NCBI GenBank assembly: GCA_020053615.1
Contig: JAGVMW010000206.1
Span: 1 to 5,625, forward strand
Source: an archaeon
Lineage (GTDB): Archaea; Nanobdellota; Nanobdellia; Woesearchaeales; GW2011-AR9
Direction of reading: 5' to 3'
DNA: 5,625 bases
Shown: piece by piece, positions 1 through 5,393 of the stretch
Position numbering within the stretch: the stretch's first letter is position 1
How the letters are laid out: each line of letters begins with the position of its first letter
Made by a program: the position numbers and the translations under genes
Notes under the pieces: generated by a model
Seen by the model: the letters and a program-made list of their open reading frames with translations, nothing else
Database searches by the model: none
What the model was told of the DNA's origin: nothing

Positions 1-106
1 GACGTTCTCCGTAGGAGGCAACCCTCTTGTCAGCTGGATGTTAAAATCTAAGAAGCTCGACCTGATGACGGTAACGCTTCACTTTACTGAAGTATTACTC
101 CCAACC
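1..106 (+). rRNA. 23S ribosomal RNA, 3' end (partial)
   Basis: This stretch resembles the last part of domain VI of an archaeal large-subunit rRNA; the gene begins outside the window. A short hairpin TCTCC-gta-GGAGG (about 6-17) is followed by a helix in which GTCAGCT (about 30-36) can pair with AGCTCGAC (about 54-61), enclosing the motif ATCTAAG. This matches the conserved GCUGAA-GCAUCUAAG-AAGC helix near the 23S 3' end. A CCTGATGA segment follows, and GTATTACTCCCAACC (92-106) resembles the terminal strand (like GUACUAAUNNACC) that pairs with the 23S 5' end. The exact end is estimated. No 5S rRNA or tRNA is seen downstream. The match is recalled from known rRNA sequences, not computed, and the sequence is fairly diverged, as is common in DPANN archaea. 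Confidence 0.7.
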
Positions 107-112
107 AAAACA

Positions 113-120
113 TTTTTAAA
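113..120 (+). promoter_or_regulatory. Candidate TATA box for the toxin-antitoxin genes
   Basis: TTTTTAAA lies just after the presumed rRNA end. A start about 26 bases downstream (near 143) would give a leader of roughly 24 bases that includes the antitoxin Shine-Dalgarno site. The T run could equally help end the rRNA transcript. No convincing purine-rich BRE element precedes it, so this is tentative. Confidence 0.35.
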
Positions 121-155
121 GCTGAGTGCATTCCAAGTACACACCACATACATCT

Positions 156-160
156 GGAGG
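156..160 (+). promoter_or_regulatory. Shine-Dalgarno site GGAGG that fixes the antitoxin start
   Basis: GGAGG sits 6 bases before the ATG at 167. It selects this start over an in-frame ATG at 38, which would fall inside the rRNA-like sequence and add 43 residues that do not fit the family. Confidence 0.75.
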
Positions 161-166
161 TACAAC

Positions 167-421
167 ATGGTCTATGCACGAATTACGCTTAGCGAATATG
201 CAAATCAAGTACTTAATGTTATCAAAGCCAAATTTGATTTGCACGATAAGTCTGAAGCGGCTAATAAATTTATTGAACTATTTGGCGATGAATTTGTAGA
301 GAAAGAAGCCAATGATGAATATGTTAAAAAGATTATTGCTACAAGTAAAAGACACTTTAGTAAATATGGATATAAAAAGATGAGTAAAACAGAATTTAAA
401 GAGTTATTTGAGTTGAATTAA
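167..421 (+). CDS. RHH-type antitoxin of a type II toxin-antitoxin pair (DUF2683-like)
   Basis: This 84-residue protein is probably the antitoxin that neutralises the RelE/ParE-like toxin encoded directly downstream and represses the shared promoter. The N-terminus (YARITLSEYANQVLNVIKAK, residues 3-22) reads as a DNA-binding beta strand followed by a helix. A second helix begins after DKSEAANKFIELFG (27-40), giving a ribbon-helix-helix fold that should act as a dimer. The charged C-terminal half (41-84, including EYVKKI and KTEFKELFELN) would wrap around the toxin. Length and pattern resemble small archaeal DUF2683 proteins. The start is set by GGAGG six bases upstream. Its TAA stop is immediately followed by the toxin ATG with no spacer, so translation is probably coupled. 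The fold is inferred from pattern; the antitoxin role rests mainly on the neighbour. Confidence 0.75.
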   Translation: MVYARITLSEYANQVLNVIKAKFDLHDKSEAANKFIELFGDEFVEKEANDEYVKKIIATSKRHFSKYGYKKMSKTEFKELFELN

Positions 422-694
422 ATGTTTGACTACGAATTTACTGAAGAGCTGAAAGCGATTATTAAAAAATTGAACCAAAAAGATAGAAAAAAATCTCTTA
501 TCATCGCTAAAAAAGTGGAGGAGATTATCAATAATGACCTAAATTCTATTGATAGGTATAAAAATTTACGGTCACCGTTACAGCACCTGAAAAGAGTCCA
601 CATCAATAGCCATTTTGTGCTCACTTTTCAGGTCAACAAAGAAAAGAACTTCATCCTATTCGTAGATTTCGATCATCATGATAAGGTTTACTGA
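422..694 (+). CDS. RelE/ParE-superfamily toxin (probable mRNA interferase)
   Basis: This 90-residue protein has the layout of a RelE/ParE-fold toxin. After a short N-terminal strand (FDYEFTEEL, 2-10) come two charged helices (10-20 and 21-38, rich in K and E). Then a beta sheet core runs through LQHLKRVHINSHFVLTFQV (53-71) and FILFVDFDHHDKVY (77-90). R58, H60, H85, H86 and the C-terminal Y90 are candidate active-site residues by analogy with RelE and YafQ toxins, which cut mRNA in the ribosomal A site; ParE relatives instead poison gyrase, so the target is not certain. The DFDHHDKVY ending is typical of archaeal RelE-like toxins. It starts on the base after the antitoxin stop and has only a weak ribosome-binding site of its own, which favours translational coupling. 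It appears full length. Confidence 0.8.
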   Translation: MFDYEFTEELKAIIKKLNQKDRKKSLIIAKKVEEIINNDLNSIDRYKNLRSPLQHLKRVHINSHFVLTFQVNKEKNFILFVDFDHHDKVY

Positions 695-774
695 GAATGT
701 AAACAATCAACCAGCATAAGAAACAACCTTAACTGCCGGAACTGGATTAGGATACAAGAAATGAAGCAACGACT
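695..774. other. Convergent intergenic gap between toxin and unknown gene
   Basis: This 80-base gap separates the plus-strand toxin from the minus-strand unknown gene. It is A-rich on the plus strand and holds no T tract after the toxin that would serve as a clear archaeal terminator. The left arm of a 10-bp hairpin (757-766) lies at its right edge. No gene or RNA is recognised in it. Confidence 0.6.
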
Positions 775-782
775 TCATTTCT
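757..782. repeat. 10-bp perfect inverted repeat overlapping a stop codon
   Basis: Arms AGAAATGAAG (757-766) and CTTCATTTCT (773-782) pair perfectly around a 6-base loop. The right arm contains the stop codon (775-777) of the minus-strand unknown gene. It could form in either transcript at this convergent junction. No T run follows on either side, so it is not a classic intrinsic terminator; 3' end protection or bidirectional transcription stopping are possibilities. Confidence 0.6.
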
Positions 783-1080
783 GTACAGGAAACAAATACT
801 TGTTTGTTTCCTTGTACTGCAACGCAATCACGTTCATCCCTTTCTCAGTATAAACCGCTAATTCCCGGCGAACTTTCTTAGAAAACAACCCTGACTCCCA
901 TTGGCGATACCATACTTCCAATCTGATATACTCTGCAGGCACATTATAATCAAAAACGCAGCAATGATTTTCATTATTCTTATCTGTGATAGCAACATAT
1001 CCCTTTATTCTTCTGCCTTTTGCATCTGTTTCTGCACAGATGATGTTTTCCAATGTTCCTTTAACGTCAGTGTATTTCAT
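775..1080 (-). CDS. Uncharacterised 101-residue protein, beta-rich
   Basis: I do not recognise this protein. It is soluble, with no signal peptide or membrane segment. The sequence alternates short hydrophobic strands with turns: VKGTLENIICAE (6-17), RRIKGYVAITDK (23-34), HCCVFDYNV (39-47), YIRLEVWYRQW (51-61), RRELAVYTEKGMNVIALQYKE (71-91). This suggests a small beta-barrel or sandwich fold, possibly OB-like, but that is only an impression. Cysteines occur at 15, 40 and 41, too few for an obvious metal site. The ATG start is preceded by GAGATGA (1094-1088) with 7 bases spacing, one mismatch from the GAGGTGA pattern used nearby. It lies 19 bases after another unknown gene on the same strand and is probably co-transcribed. 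Two adjacent hairpins cover its 3' end. Confidence 0.65.
   Translation of the reverse strand: MKYTDVKGTLENIICAETDAKGRRIKGYVAITDKNNENHCCVFDYNVPAEYIRLEVWYRQWESGLFSKKVRRELAVYTEKGMNVIALQYKETNKYLFPVQK
783..817. repeat. 14-bp inverted repeat with one bulge, inside the coding end
   Basis: GGAAACAAA (788-796) pairs with TTTGTTTCC (803-811) around a 6-base loop. The stem continues as GTACA (783-787) with TGTAC (813-817), after one unpaired base at 812. It lies in the last codons of the minus-strand unknown gene and directly abuts the 757-782 hairpin, so the two form a tandem stem-loop pair at the gene's 3' end. Confidence 0.6.
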
Positions 1081-1099
1081 GTTAATTTCATCTCTAAAA

Positions 1100-1606
1100 T
1101 TAAAATGTAATTTCTCTATCCGGCTTACCAGTCAAAGCGCTTTCAATTCCTACGGCAATTTTTCTTGAAGTGGTTGTTTGCCGGTTATTTCGGCCAGGAA
1201 AAACAATTCCCAAGACTGAACCTTTGTCTTTTTCAATGAATCCCCCGATATAATCTTTAAATGGACCTTGAAAAACTAAAGTTTCGGGAATAAAATAATC
1301 ATCGTCATCTCTGGACTCCTCTTGAAGATGAACATATTGCGACCCACATTCAGCCAAAACTTTAAGAAAGTCGTAACCTAATGCAGCCAAATTATGTAAA
1401 TGAGAATTATCTAATTCCAAAATTAGTTTTTTATCATCTTCCCATATCTTTCTTCCTGAAACATCTAAACATCTTAAAACAAGAACTTTGGGAGAATAAT
1501 CAAGGGATATTGCTTCTTTAACTAACGAGTCATCTACTATCTCAGATAAGTTGTATCGGTTTAAAATGCTAGTTTTTATTTTTTCAATTAATGGCTGATT
1601 ATCCAT
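1100..1606 (-). CDS. Uncharacterised 168-residue acidic protein
   Basis: I do not recognise a family for this protein. It appears soluble, with no signal peptide or transmembrane segment. The first part is helical (LIEKIKTSILNRYNL, 6-20). A middle region has likely strands (KVLVLRCLDVSGRKIW, 40-55; KLILELDN, 60-67) and a helix (HNLAALGYDFLKVLAECG, 71-88). An acidic stretch EESRDDDDYF lies at 96-105, followed by a glycine-rich end with FPGRNNRQTTTSRK (136-149). The ATG is chosen because GGAG (1616-1613) stands 6 bases upstream; a TTG four codons earlier overlaps that site and is unlikely. It follows EF-2 by 52 bases across oligo-T tracts, and precedes another unknown gene by 19 bases. Whether it depends on EF-2 read-through or has its own promoter is unclear. 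Confidence 0.7.
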   Translation of the reverse strand: MDNQPLIEKIKTSILNRYNLSEIVDDSLVKEAISLDYSPKVLVLRCLDVSGRKIWEDDKKLILELDNSHLHNLAALGYDFLKVLAECGSQYVHLQEESRDDDDYFIPETLVFQGPFKDYIGGFIEKDKGSVLGIVFPGRNNRQTTTSRKIAVGIESALTGKPDREITF

Positions 1607-1612
1607 TTTATT

Positions 1613-1616
1613 CTCC
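1613..1616 (-). promoter_or_regulatory. Shine-Dalgarno site GGAG deciding the start of the 168-residue gene
   Basis: The minus-strand sequence TTTGGAGAATAAAATG gives GGAG with 6 bases to the ATG at 1606. The alternative TTG start at 1618 would share its last base with this site and have no comparable site of its own. Confidence 0.7.
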
Positions 1617-1630
1617 AAACATCTCTCACC

Positions 1631-1655
1631 AAAAAAATATTAACAAAAAAACAAA
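1631..1655 (-). terminator. Oligo-T terminator of the L7Ae-EF-2 operon
   Basis: Just after the EF-2 stop, the minus strand reads GTTTGTTTTTTTG and then ATATTTTTTTGG, two T7 runs within 25 bases (plus-strand A runs at 1644-1650 and 1631-1637). Archaeal RNA polymerase commonly terminates at such T tracts without a hairpin. Leakage could feed the two downstream unknown genes. Confidence 0.6.
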
Positions 1656-1658
1656 CCT

Positions 1659-3857
1659 TCACGCCCCCAGCTGCCCTTCCGTCAATCCTTTCCGTTGAAT
1701 TATCTGCTGTCTTACCTTCTCCTGCAATTCATACGGCATCTTCTCGAAGCTCTGGTCGACTAATGAAGATACACCTCTTCCTGCCGTGGCCGAACGTAAA
1801 TCACTAGCCCATCCAATCATTTCTGCTACTGGCAGCTTAGCGATAATAATGGTTTGGTCACCATCTTGATTCATATCCATCAACTGACCTCTCTTAGACG
1901 AAACTAACTTAGACACATCACCCATGTTGTCATGCGGACATTCAATTCGGGTAACTTGCTGCGGTTCAAACATAACCGGACCTGCCTGCATCATCGCACT
2001 TCGAATACCTTCTCTAACTGCCGGATACATCTGTGCCGGCCCTCTATGGATAGCATCCTCATGCAAAGTACAGTCCATCAAAGAAACTTTAACTCCGATA
2101 CTCGGTTCTCTAGCCAAAGGACCTTGCTTCATCACATCTTCAAACATATCTAACACTAATTCCATAATCTCTCCGATATGAACCTGTCCTCTGGTTTGGT
2201 CTAAGAACATATTCTCGCCATAAACTGCTTTAACTTGGGTAGCTTTCTTAGTATCCCAACCACAAGTTTCTCTAAGGAAGCTTACTAATTGATCATCTTT
2301 CTTTTTGAATCTACCCGTAGAAATTATTCCTTCTTTGATAGCTTTAACAATTTCCAGTTCCAATGGTTCAACCACAAAATACAACTTGTTATGTTTATTA
2401 GGAGATTTACCTTCTACTTCTGGACTTACTTTAGTGATAGATTCCCTATACACAACAATTGGAGGAGAAGTTTTTATTTTAACTCCTTTCTCATCTCTGA
2501 TTCTATTTTCTATGATTTCCAGATGCAGTTCTCCCATCCCACTCATTAAGTTCTGTCCAGTCTCTTCATTAATTTCAATCTTAATGGAAGGGTCTTCTCG
2601 ACTGACTTTGCGCAAAACCTCAATCAACTTTGGCAAATCCCCATGCACCATCGGTTCAATAGCTTTAGTAATAACTGGCTCAAAGATGTGTTTTAATTCC
2701 TCAAAAGCTTGCTCTGGTTCTATTGTTACAGTTTCTCCTGCATTTCCTAATACTCCAGAGATAGCTAATACATTTCCTGCCGGCAGTGATTCCATTATTT
2801 CCGGCTTGATTCCATTGTAGATGTAAACATTCTGAATTCTTTGTCTCTGCTTAGAATTGTTAAGATAAACTTCCATGCCGCTTCGTACAGTTCCGCTGAA
2901 CAATCTTCCTGCAGAAATATCTTTTCCAGACTTTGGATCAATAACAATTCTGGTAATTACAAAACCTAACTTGCCATTAGGATTACAATGAGCTAAATCT
3001 TTACCAAATTCCGAGTCTATATCTCCACGCCAAATCTTAGGAATACGATATAATTGAGCATCTAAAGGATCTGGATGATGCTTGATAATCATATCTAAAA
3101 TAACTTCGTTCAACGGTGCATTTTCCCACACCCACTTCTTACGATCCTCTTCTTCCATTTCATAAATCTTAAGGATATCGCTAAACTTGATATTTTTCTT
3201 CTGCATGTATGGGAAAGAAAGGGCCCAATTTTCTCTAGCAGAACCAAATGCTACACTGCCATCTTGAACATTAACTTTCCATTTGTTTTTATATTCCGGC
3301 TCGGCAATTCGCTCAATCATCTCATTGAACTGTTTCATCAACATCATAACTTTCTCGGATATCTGTTCGGGGGATAATTTCAATTCTTTAACTAAGCGAT
3401 CCATCTTGTTGATGAATAATACTGGTTTTACTCTTTCTCTCAATGCCTGCCTAACTACTGTTTCCGTCTGCGGCATAACTCCTTCTACGGCACAGATTAA
3501 TACTACGGTCCCATCAACCGCGCGCATAGCTCGAGTGACATTTCCGCCGAAATCAACGTGTCCAGGGGTATCAATAAGGTTAATCAAATATTCATTCCCA
3601 CCAAACTCGTGCACCATAGAAACATTAGCTGCATCTACGGTCATCAATCTTTCTTGCTCATCAGAATGCTGCCACGTCTGCATGCCTTGCTCTAAATCTC
3701 CGGCATACTTGGAAGCCATCTGTCCTGCAGCAGCCATCAAGTTATCTGTGAAAGCAGTCTTGCCGTGATGAATATGTGCAGAAGTGCAAATATTTCTAAT
3801 AAATTTAGGATTTTGAGTGATCCTTGCCACTTTATCAACCATTCGTTCTGTTGCCAT
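1659..3857 (-). CDS. fusA: Translation elongation factor 2 (aEF-2), GTPase
   Basis: This 732-residue protein, of normal length for archaeal EF-2, is the GTPase that drives mRNA-tRNA translocation on the ribosome. The G domain holds a G1 loop AHIHHGKT (27-34), a G2 threonine in RLMTVDAANVSM (T73), G3 DTPGH (96-100), G4 NKMD (150-153) and G5 GSA (205-207). Domain II includes GKDISAGRLFSGTVRSG (311-327), and domain III includes SGMGELHLEI (439-448). Domain IV carries LHEDAIHRG (598-606), whose H604 is the residue converted to diphthamide. Domain V spans roughly 625-710. G1 has His where most EF-2 and EF-G have Asp, and G2 has RLMT instead of RGIT; both may be lineage traits. The start has GAGGT (3871-3867) upstream. 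It is last in the L7Ae operon, 49 bases after ndk, and T tracts follow. Confidence 0.97.
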   Translation of the reverse strand: MATERMVDKVARITQNPKFIRNICTSAHIHHGKTAFTDNLMAAAGQMASKYAGDLEQGMQTWQHSDEQERLMTVDAANVSMVHEFGGNEYLINLIDTPGHVDFGGNVTRAMRAVDGTVVLICAVEGVMPQTETVVRQALRERVKPVLFINKMDRLVKELKLSPEQISEKVMMLMKQFNEMIERIAEPEYKNKWKVNVQDGSVAFGSARENWALSFPYMQKKNIKFSDILKIYEMEEEDRKKWVWENAPLNEVILDMIIKHHPDPLDAQLYRIPKIWRGDIDSEFGKDLAHCNPNGKLGFVITRIVIDPKSGKDISAGRLFSGTVRSGMEVYLNNSKQRQRIQNVYIYNGIKPEIMESLPAGNVLAISGVLGNAGETVTIEPEQAFEELKHIFEPVITKAIEPMVHGDLPKLIEVLRKVSREDPSIKIEINEETGQNLMSGMGELHLEIIENRIRDEKGVKIKTSPPIVVYRESITKVSPEVEGKSPNKHNKLYFVVEPLELEIVKAIKEGIISTGRFKKKDDQLVSFLRETCGWDTKKATQVKAVYGENMFLDQTRGQVHIGEIMELVLDMFEDVMKQGPLAREPSIGVKVSLMDCTLHEDAIHRGPAQMYPAVREGIRSAMMQAGPVMFEPQQVTRIECPHDNMGDVSKLVSSKRGQLMDMNQDGDQTIIIAKLPVAEMIGWASDLRSATAGRGVSSLVDQSFEKMPYELQEKVRQQIIQRKGLTEGQLGA

Positions 3858-3906
3858 TTTGGGTTTACCTCATTGATGTTTAATTGTAGGTGTTATTTTA
3901 ATTATT
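3858..3906 (-). promoter_or_regulatory. AT-rich ndk-EF-2 spacer with possible internal promoter
   Basis: This is the largest gap in the operon (49 bases). On the minus strand it begins with an AT-rich stretch, AAATAATTAAAATAAC, that could act as a TATA box; a start about 26 bases on (near 3872) would leave a short leader containing GAGGT (3871-3867). EF-2 is needed in large amounts, so an extra promoter would make sense, but the element is not a strong consensus match. Confidence 0.3.
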
Positions 3907-4398
3907 TTATTCCAGGATATGCAAGTCATGTACACTTTTGTAACTGTGTAATTCTTCTTTCTTGAACCATAATGCAACTTCCTGTTTCGCTTCTTCTACG
4001 TTACCAGAAGCGTGAATTAAATTCTTGATGCCAATATCTTTGCTATCAGCGTAAGCGTAGCTTACATGAGCAAAATCTCCGCGGATAGTTCCAGGCAAAG
4101 CGCTCTTGGGTTCGGTGTTTCCCACCATTTTACGTACTATTTCCACGGCGTGGACACCTTCCAAGCATAATGCTAATACTGGGCCTTGGGTCATCATCTT
4201 CAGCAAACGCTTCAGAACCGCTTCTCCTCTTCGTTGAGCTACATCAAAATAATGCTTCTTGCCAAAATCAGTATCCATCCACACCATTTTTGCTCCTACG
4301 GTTTTTAGTCCAGCATCCTCAAAACGAGAGATAATTCTTCCCATAAAACCGCGTTGTACTGTATCCGGTTTAAGCAACACTAAAGTTCGTTCGAGCAT
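3907..4398 (-). CDS. ndk: Nucleoside diphosphate kinase
   Basis: Ndk moves the gamma phosphate of ATP to other NDPs through a phosphohistidine, supplying GTP for translation and NTPs for RNA synthesis. The 163-residue protein begins with ERTLVLLKPDTVQRG (3-17; K10 is the ATP-contact lysine). It also has QGPVLALCLEG (71-81), GNTEP (93-97), PGTIRGDF (102-109) and the active-site NLIHASGN (126-133) with catalytic H129. Two features differ from the commonest short Ndk: an insert after GDF (AHVSYAYADSKDIGIK, 110-125, about 8 residues longer than usual), and HASG in place of HxSD after the histidine. Similar long forms are, to my recollection, common in DPANN archaea and candidate-phylum bacteria. 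The L24e stop codon overlaps its GAGGT ribosome site, and it starts 11 bases after that gene. Confidence 0.96.
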   Translation of the reverse strand: MLERTLVLLKPDTVQRGFMGRIISRFEDAGLKTVGAKMVWMDTDFGKKHYFDVAQRRGEAVLKRLLKMMTQGPVLALCLEGVHAVEIVRKMVGNTEPKSALPGTIRGDFAHVSYAYADSKDIGIKNLIHASGNVEEAKQEVALWFKKEELHSYKSVHDLHILE

Positions 4399-4409
4399 TT
4401 TTCACGACC

Positions 4410-4709
4410 TCATTTCTTCTCTGACTTCGCAGCTTTAATTTCTTTCTTAGGTTCTGCTGCAGCAACTTCTATTACTGCTGCCACTTCAGACGCTTCTTCC
4501 GACACTTCTCCTACAACTTTTCCGCCGTCGCTGCCTTTTTCTTTCCTATAAGCTTCAGTCCACTTAACTCTAAGCGGTTTTCGGCCCAGCTTAAGCATAT
4601 TCTTCTCACACTTGTTAGCGCAAAAGTATAAGATTTTTCCGCTGTTAAACACAAACATCTTTCCCGTACCTTTGGCCAATTGATTTCCACAAAAAGAGCA
4701 TTTTGGCAT
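4410..4709 (-). CDS. rpl24e: Large-subunit ribosomal protein eL24 with C-terminal tail
   Basis: This is the archaeal/eukaryotic L24e protein of the 50S subunit, located near the subunit interface. A zinc-binding core occupies residues 1-56: C4 and C7 (CSFC) pair with C30 and C34 (FCANKC), followed by KNMLKLGRKPLRVKWTEAYRK. These are diagnostic. The core is normally nearly the whole protein (about 55-65 residues). Here residues 57-99 form an extra low-complexity tail, first acidic and Ala/Val-rich (GEVSEEASEVAAVIEVAAAE), then lysine-rich (PKKEIKAAKSEKK). The ATG follows the S28e stop by one base, and its AGGTGA site lies inside the last S28e codons, so the two are tightly coupled. Its own TGA forms part of the ndk ribosome site. 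Confidence 0.95.
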   Translation of the reverse strand: MPKCSFCGNQLAKGTGKMFVFNSGKILYFCANKCEKNMLKLGRKPLRVKWTEAYRKEKGSDGGKVVGEVSEEASEVAAVIEVAAAEPKKEIKAAKSEKK

Positions 4710-4710
4710 T

Positions 4711-5049
4711 TTATTTCACCTGTTTCCTAGGACCAGTAGAGGATGCGCCGCGTTTAGGGCCTCCTACTCTCTGGGCTTCAATTTCAGTTTCTAATAGCAT
4801 TAGTATGTCTCCGATTCTTACCGGACCTTTGACATTTCTGCGGATGGCTTTGTTTTTATCTCTGCCATCGAGAACTTCACACATGACTTGAGTTACTTCT
4901 CCTCTGGTTCCGCCTCTGGCTACAATTTCTTTAACTTCAGCTGGAATTCCGGAAAAGAATTTAATTTCTCCTTCTGACCTTACTTCCTCTTGTCCTTTAG
5001 GAAGCGGTTTAGTGTCCTTCTTCACTTCTTGGGGTGCGTCTTTAGACAT
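4711..5049 (-). CDS. rps28e: Small-subunit ribosomal protein eS28 with both termini extended
   Basis: S28e is an OB-fold protein of the archaeal/eukaryotic small subunit near the mRNA exit. The core is clear at about residues 35-95: IPAEVKEIVARGGTRGEVTQVMCEVLDGRDKN and then RRNVKGPVRIGDILMLLETEIEA. S28e is usually about 65-75 residues, but this one has 112. About 33 charged residues (MSKDAPQEVKKDTKPLPKGQ and onward) precede the core, and a Gly/Ser/Arg/Lys tail (VGGPKRGASSTGPRKQVK) follows. The start is supported by AGGTGA (5061-5056) six bases before the ATG; no internal Met exists before the core, so the N-terminal extension is probably real. It lies 12 bases after L7Ae and 1 base before L24e. 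Confidence 0.95.
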   Translation of the reverse strand: MSKDAPQEVKKDTKPLPKGQEEVRSEGEIKFFSGIPAEVKEIVARGGTRGEVTQVMCEVLDGRDKNKAIRRNVKGPVRIGDILMLLETEIEAQRVGGPKRGASSTGPRKQVK

Positions 5050-5061
5050 TTTGACTCACCT

Positions 5062-5385
5062 TTACTCGTTAGATCTTAATACTTCTTCTAAAGCAGCTTT
5101 AGCTTCGCCTTCTTTAACCACGGCTACGGCAGCAGTTCCTACGCCTAAGCCAGCAGCAGCGCCCAAATCTTCTTTCTTAGAAACGGCTACGCATTTGATG
5201 TTCTTCTCTTTGCATAATAAAGGCAGATGCATCACAATTTCTTTAGGACTTACATCACTGGCATATACTACTAATTTAGCGTCGCCTTTTTCGATAGCTT
5301 TAGTAGCCTCATTAGCGCCTTTTCTTATCTTTCCCGTATTGCGGGCTATCTCTACGATTTCTAACACTTTTGCTTCATTAGCCAT
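5062..5385 (-). CDS. rpl7ae: Ribosomal protein L7Ae (kink-turn-binding protein)
   Basis: L7Ae binds kink-turns in 23S rRNA and, in archaea, is also a core part of box C/D and H/ACA guide RNPs and of RNase P. The 107-residue protein shows the family signature TGKIRKGANEATKAIEKGDAK (17-37, with the RNA-contacting KGxNExTK), then LVVYASDVSPKEIVMHLPLLCKEKNI (38-63). The loop that recognises the kink-turn, LGVGTAAVAV (80-89), is a variant of the more usual V(A/P)AAS. It is slightly short: the usual ten or more residues before the first helix are absent. The ATG is preceded by GAGGT (5398-5394) with 8 bases spacing. It is the first gene of the operon, behind a leader of about 100 bases. Archaeal L7Ae is known to control some of its own mRNAs through leader kink-turns. 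Confidence 0.96.
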   Translation of the reverse strand: MANEAKVLEIVEIARNTGKIRKGANEATKAIEKGDAKLVVYASDVSPKEIVMHLPLLCKEKNIKCVAVSKKEDLGAAAGLGVGTAAVAVVKEGEAKAALEEVLRSNE

Positions 5386-5393
5386 TTTGTTTG

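Noticed and set aside
63..91. Possible box C/D guide RNA (TGATGA then CTGA)
   Set aside because: No C'/D' pair is present, and the position is better explained as the 23S rRNA 3' end.
38..166. In-frame N-terminal extension of the antitoxin from an ATG at 38
   Set aside because: It overlaps rRNA-like sequence, lacks a good ribosome site, and a GGAGG stands 6 bases before the ATG at 167.
430..624. 64-codon minus-strand frame opposite the toxin
   Set aside because: It is hydrophobic-looking only because it complements lysine- and glutamate-rich toxin codons; there is no independent support.
1607..1618. TTG start four codons upstream for the 168-residue protein
   Set aside because: The TTG overlaps the GGAG site that correctly positions the ATG at 1606.
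2305..2820. 171-codon open frame on the plus strand
   Set aside because: It lies wholly opposite the conserved EF-2 gene and has no recognisable features; it is a shadow of EF-2 codon usage.
3283..3768. 161-codon open frame on the plus strand
   Set aside because: It is antisense to the EF-2 G domain, and its apparent Cys and Ser richness comes from the complement of EF-2 codons.
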